From Vitis vinifera (Eukaryota; Streptophyta; Magnoliopsida; Vitales; Vitaceae): a stretch of 64,000 nucleotides of DNA. Below are positions 61,031 through 64,000 of the stretch, in pieces. The stretch is from the NCBI RefSeq assembly GCF_030704535.1, contig NC_081818.1:19783001-19847000 (forward strand), in the 5' to 3' direction. The notes under the pieces were generated by a model. It saw only the letters and a program-made list of their open reading frames with translations. It had not been told where the DNA came from and did not search any database. Position numbers and translations under genes: made by a program. Positions within the stretch are counted from its first letter, which is position 1, and each line of letters starts with the position of its first letter.

Positions 61031-63242
61031 ATCCTTCGCCCAAGTATTAGTTTGCATGATTGGTTTAGCAATTTAATCGATCAATTTAACTTGATAATGA
61101 TAATTTTGTATGTCATACAAAAGTCATCTCAAGTAATTAAGACTTTATTTCTTAAATTTAAATTTTATTAAAGTTGATGTATTAAATTAATCCTATTATG
61201 AAATGTGACTTTATTGGTACATATCATAAAAAGGTCTCATTACCTAGGAGTTGTCAATACTAAAATCCATTTACTATCCAACATTAATGTTTAGAAGAAT
61301 CTTTAATTTTTAATACACTACAAGTAATCTAACTTTATTTTGTCCACACCCATGGTTTTTAGTATGGTTGCAACTTGATTGGGCTTTTCACCGTAAGAAA
61401 AGGAAGATATTGTCCCATGACTTTAATCTTAGTAAGGGTTAGTAAAATCCATAGCTAAAGAGAGCATGTGATATGCTTAAAATTAGTCGTTTCTACAAGT
61501 CTTTGTAGAGCCAAAATTTGGTGGGCCAATGTGTATAGTCACTATCATAGAAAGTTTATAATCTAAAGATGTGATCTATAGCTGTGGTTTCTCTTTTGAC
61601 CACAATTGTAGGCCCATTGTGGGCGCCTTTATTTTTTATAGAGGATATCATGGTCATTTGGTATTTGTTTTCAAAAACAATTTTTAAAAACTATTCTTTG
61701 ATGTTTTTAGGGACTTGAAATATTTATGTTTTAAAAATAATTTTTATATTCAATGTTTTATTTTTAATTATTTTACATGTTTGTATTTTTTTTTTTTTAA
61801 ATGTTTAGAAAATAAGTGAAAATAACAAAAAAAATAACTAAAAGATGTTATCTAAAAATACTCTATTTTTTATTCTTGAGAATAAAAAATAAAAAAGAGT
61901 TTCTAGTACTTACCAAACATGTTTTTTTGTTTTATAGAGTAGAAAACTATTCTTGAATACAGTTGCGAAACAGGTTTTATGGATTCAGTTTTTCTATTTG
62001 CTTTCATAACTAATAAGGCTTATATTAAAAGAAATGCATATTATTACCCTAATTTTGACACCGTAATAGCTTCTTGAGAGCTCTATATGTGATATGCCAA
62101 ACCCTGAGGCCAAGGACACCATGGTCACTTCGCTTATCAAATTGAAACCAAAACTAAAAGAAAATATCTCAAACATTTCAATTAAAAAAAATAAAAAAAT
62201 AAAAAATAAAAAAACTCTATAAATCATAACAAAGAGAGTAATAAGTCAAGAATCCTAAATAATCAACTCTACTAAATTTATTTCTAAAGAAGGACCCTTC
62301 TTATCCCGAGCTTTCCTTACTAATGTCACTTGTACCTAGAAAAGGGAATAATAAAGAAATGTGAGTTCCACGGTTTAGTAAAGAAAAAATAGTTTAATAA
62401 GGAGGATCATGTACAACACATGATTAAATCATGAGAAATATCACACTTTATTAAAAAAAAAAAAAATCAATGAACAAGTAAGCTCATTTAATTCAATAAT
62501 TTAATTCATTTTTAAAAAAATTTGACCACTTTCAATTTAAAGATAAAACCAAATAATATAGTTTACATAATCAATTCATATTTAAAAGAATTTTATAAAC
62601 AAACATTTTGCTTTAGTCCACTAACACTGTACCTAAATAATGGGACTTACATTAAGTGATTAGCTTCAAAATATTCCTCTTACAAAATATAGAAAGTTAT
62701 TTTTAAAAATATAAAAAATAAGTTAAAAGTATTTCAATTTCCAAATAGACTTTTATTTTATAAAATATCAAAAAACAATTTTTAAAAACTATTACCAAAA
62801 ATTATTTTTCAAAATCATTTTTGAAAATACTTTCAAACATATTCTTAATTTCCTAATTAACATAATCTAATGCTCAGCTATGTATAACTTAATTTAACAT
62901 TCAAATTTCTCACTATTCAACAGAGAAGATTTATTTAGAGCCAAGTTAATTAATTGAAAATTTTACATCCAAAATCTGGGTCACTACATATTCTTTGGTT
63001 GCTAGAGATCTCATTATAAATCACAATTCTTATTCTTTTGGTCTCCGAATAATGGAGTCCATATTGGTGAAGCACAGAACTCCATTGCCACCAGCATTAC
63101 CAATATCACTTGCTTTCACTCCAAGAACTTTTGGCACCATTGCACTGCGTATTCATAAGTTTAACCATCTTCGTGGCGCTTTCAAGTATTTCATCTTATA
63201 GGACCTAGTGTATCTTATAAGGGCATTTAACTCAATTTTGCC
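61031..63242. other. Non-coding spacer, copy 3
   Basis: Nearly identical to 14721-16956, including the short conserved open stretch (62995-63201) and the junction at its end. No gene is seen. Confidence 0.7.
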
Positions 63243-64000
63243 TAATTCCTTAGAGAATAGAAAGACATCTTCAACAAATCAAACATGATAAAAAAGGTAT
63301 ATTTTATTAGTGGAGAGGTCAAGACATTTATATGCACTCTGAGTTATGGAATACCTTAGAAAGACACAAGGTTTAGATCTTTGGTCTAACTTGTGTTGAG
63401 CATATGGGCGTAGCCAAGGGTAGGAGAGACAACCAAATGTTTTGAGTGTAGTGTAATTTGGTGGGGTATGAAAGAGAGATTCAAAGGGGCATTTGGAGTG
63501 AAGGATTCAGGTGGGCATTGGTTTAATGAGATATGTAGCTGTGTGAAAAACAAATGGCCATTAAGAGAGAGGCATAAAGGCTTGACGCAACAAGGTTAAA
63601 CCCGTCTCGACAATATGTCGATGTCATCATTTAGATGGGCCATTGCGTTGAGGTGTATAAGGAGGGGCAGTGAGATGTTGAACACCATTGATTTCAAAGG
63701 AGTTTGTGAGTTTGTGATATCCTCCACCCAAGTCAGAGTAGTTAGAGAGTCATGAGCTTGGTATCAAAATAGCATTCAACAGTTGCTTTGAATTTGTGAT
63801 ATCTTTCGCCCAAGTATTAGTTTGCATGATTGGTTTAGCAATTTAATCGATCAATTTAGCTTGATAATGATAATTTTGTATGTCATACAAAAGTCATCTC
63901 AAGTAATTAAGGCTTTATTTCTTAAATTTAAATTTTATTAAAGTTGATGTATTAAATTAATCACATTAAGAAATGTGACTTTATTAGTACATATCATAAA
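63243..64000 (-). mobile_element. Second copy of the Copia Y integrase region, running off the window
   Basis: From 63243 the sequence repeats 60478 onward, a tandem duplication with a period of about 2.77 kb. The minus strand carries the integrase end. From about 63790 it continues into spacer-type DNA matching 61020-61230. At about 63660 it is unbroken, whereas the equivalent point at 17350 is fused to GLP2. Confidence 0.8.

Overview
The window is AT-rich, transposon-laden nuclear DNA from a flowering plant. Its genic content is a tandem cluster of germin-like protein (GLP) genes, all on the + strand, embedded in Ty1/Copia, CACTA and other LTR-type repeats. The gene structure (one 116-base GT-AG intron, secreted cupin), the short intergenic LTR elements and the overall style fit a woody eudicot such as grapevine. 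That species guess is an inference; nothing in the window proves it.

Five GLP copies are present. GLP1 (8411-9192), GLP3 (40915-41696) and GLP5 (57946-58727) are complete, each with a TATA box exactly 133 bases before the ATG. GLP1 and GLP3 encode identical 221-residue proteins, and GLP5 differs only at residue 15 (Ser to Leu). GLP2 (17298-18118) has lost its promoter and first codons but is joined in frame to an ATG lying antisense within a Copia integrase relic. GLP4 (51580-52115) has lost promoter, exon 1 and splice donor and is a pseudogene.

Layout: 1-3240, LTR and Copia relics; 3240-9192, the GLP1 unit; 9967-13183, a nested Copia element with TSD; 13189-17350, a decayed Copia fragment ('Y') plus noncoding DNA with a partial tandem repeat; GLP2; 18668-34335, an insertion zone found only once in the window (CACTA element with TSD, two inverted solo LTRs with TSDs, a candidate Gypsy LTR with primer site); 34336-42602, the GLP3 unit, repeating 1720-9960; 42608-47247, a full-length Copia element with TSD; 47253-51480, Y and noncoding DNA; GLP4; 52890-56726, Y and the second Copia relic family ('X'); GLP5; 59505-64000, Y, noncoding DNA and the start of another repeat.

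The array looks built by repeated segmental duplication of a unit [Copia X relic - long upstream region - GLP - Copia Y relic - noncoding spacer]. Independent deletions, at least one at a short microhomology, then removed different amounts of upstream DNA from each GLP, and transposons landed in individual copies while the orthologous sites in sister units stayed empty. The only host genes I can support are the GLPs. They should encode apoplastic manganese-binding cupin glycoproteins, a family often linked to cell-wall and defence redox chemistry.
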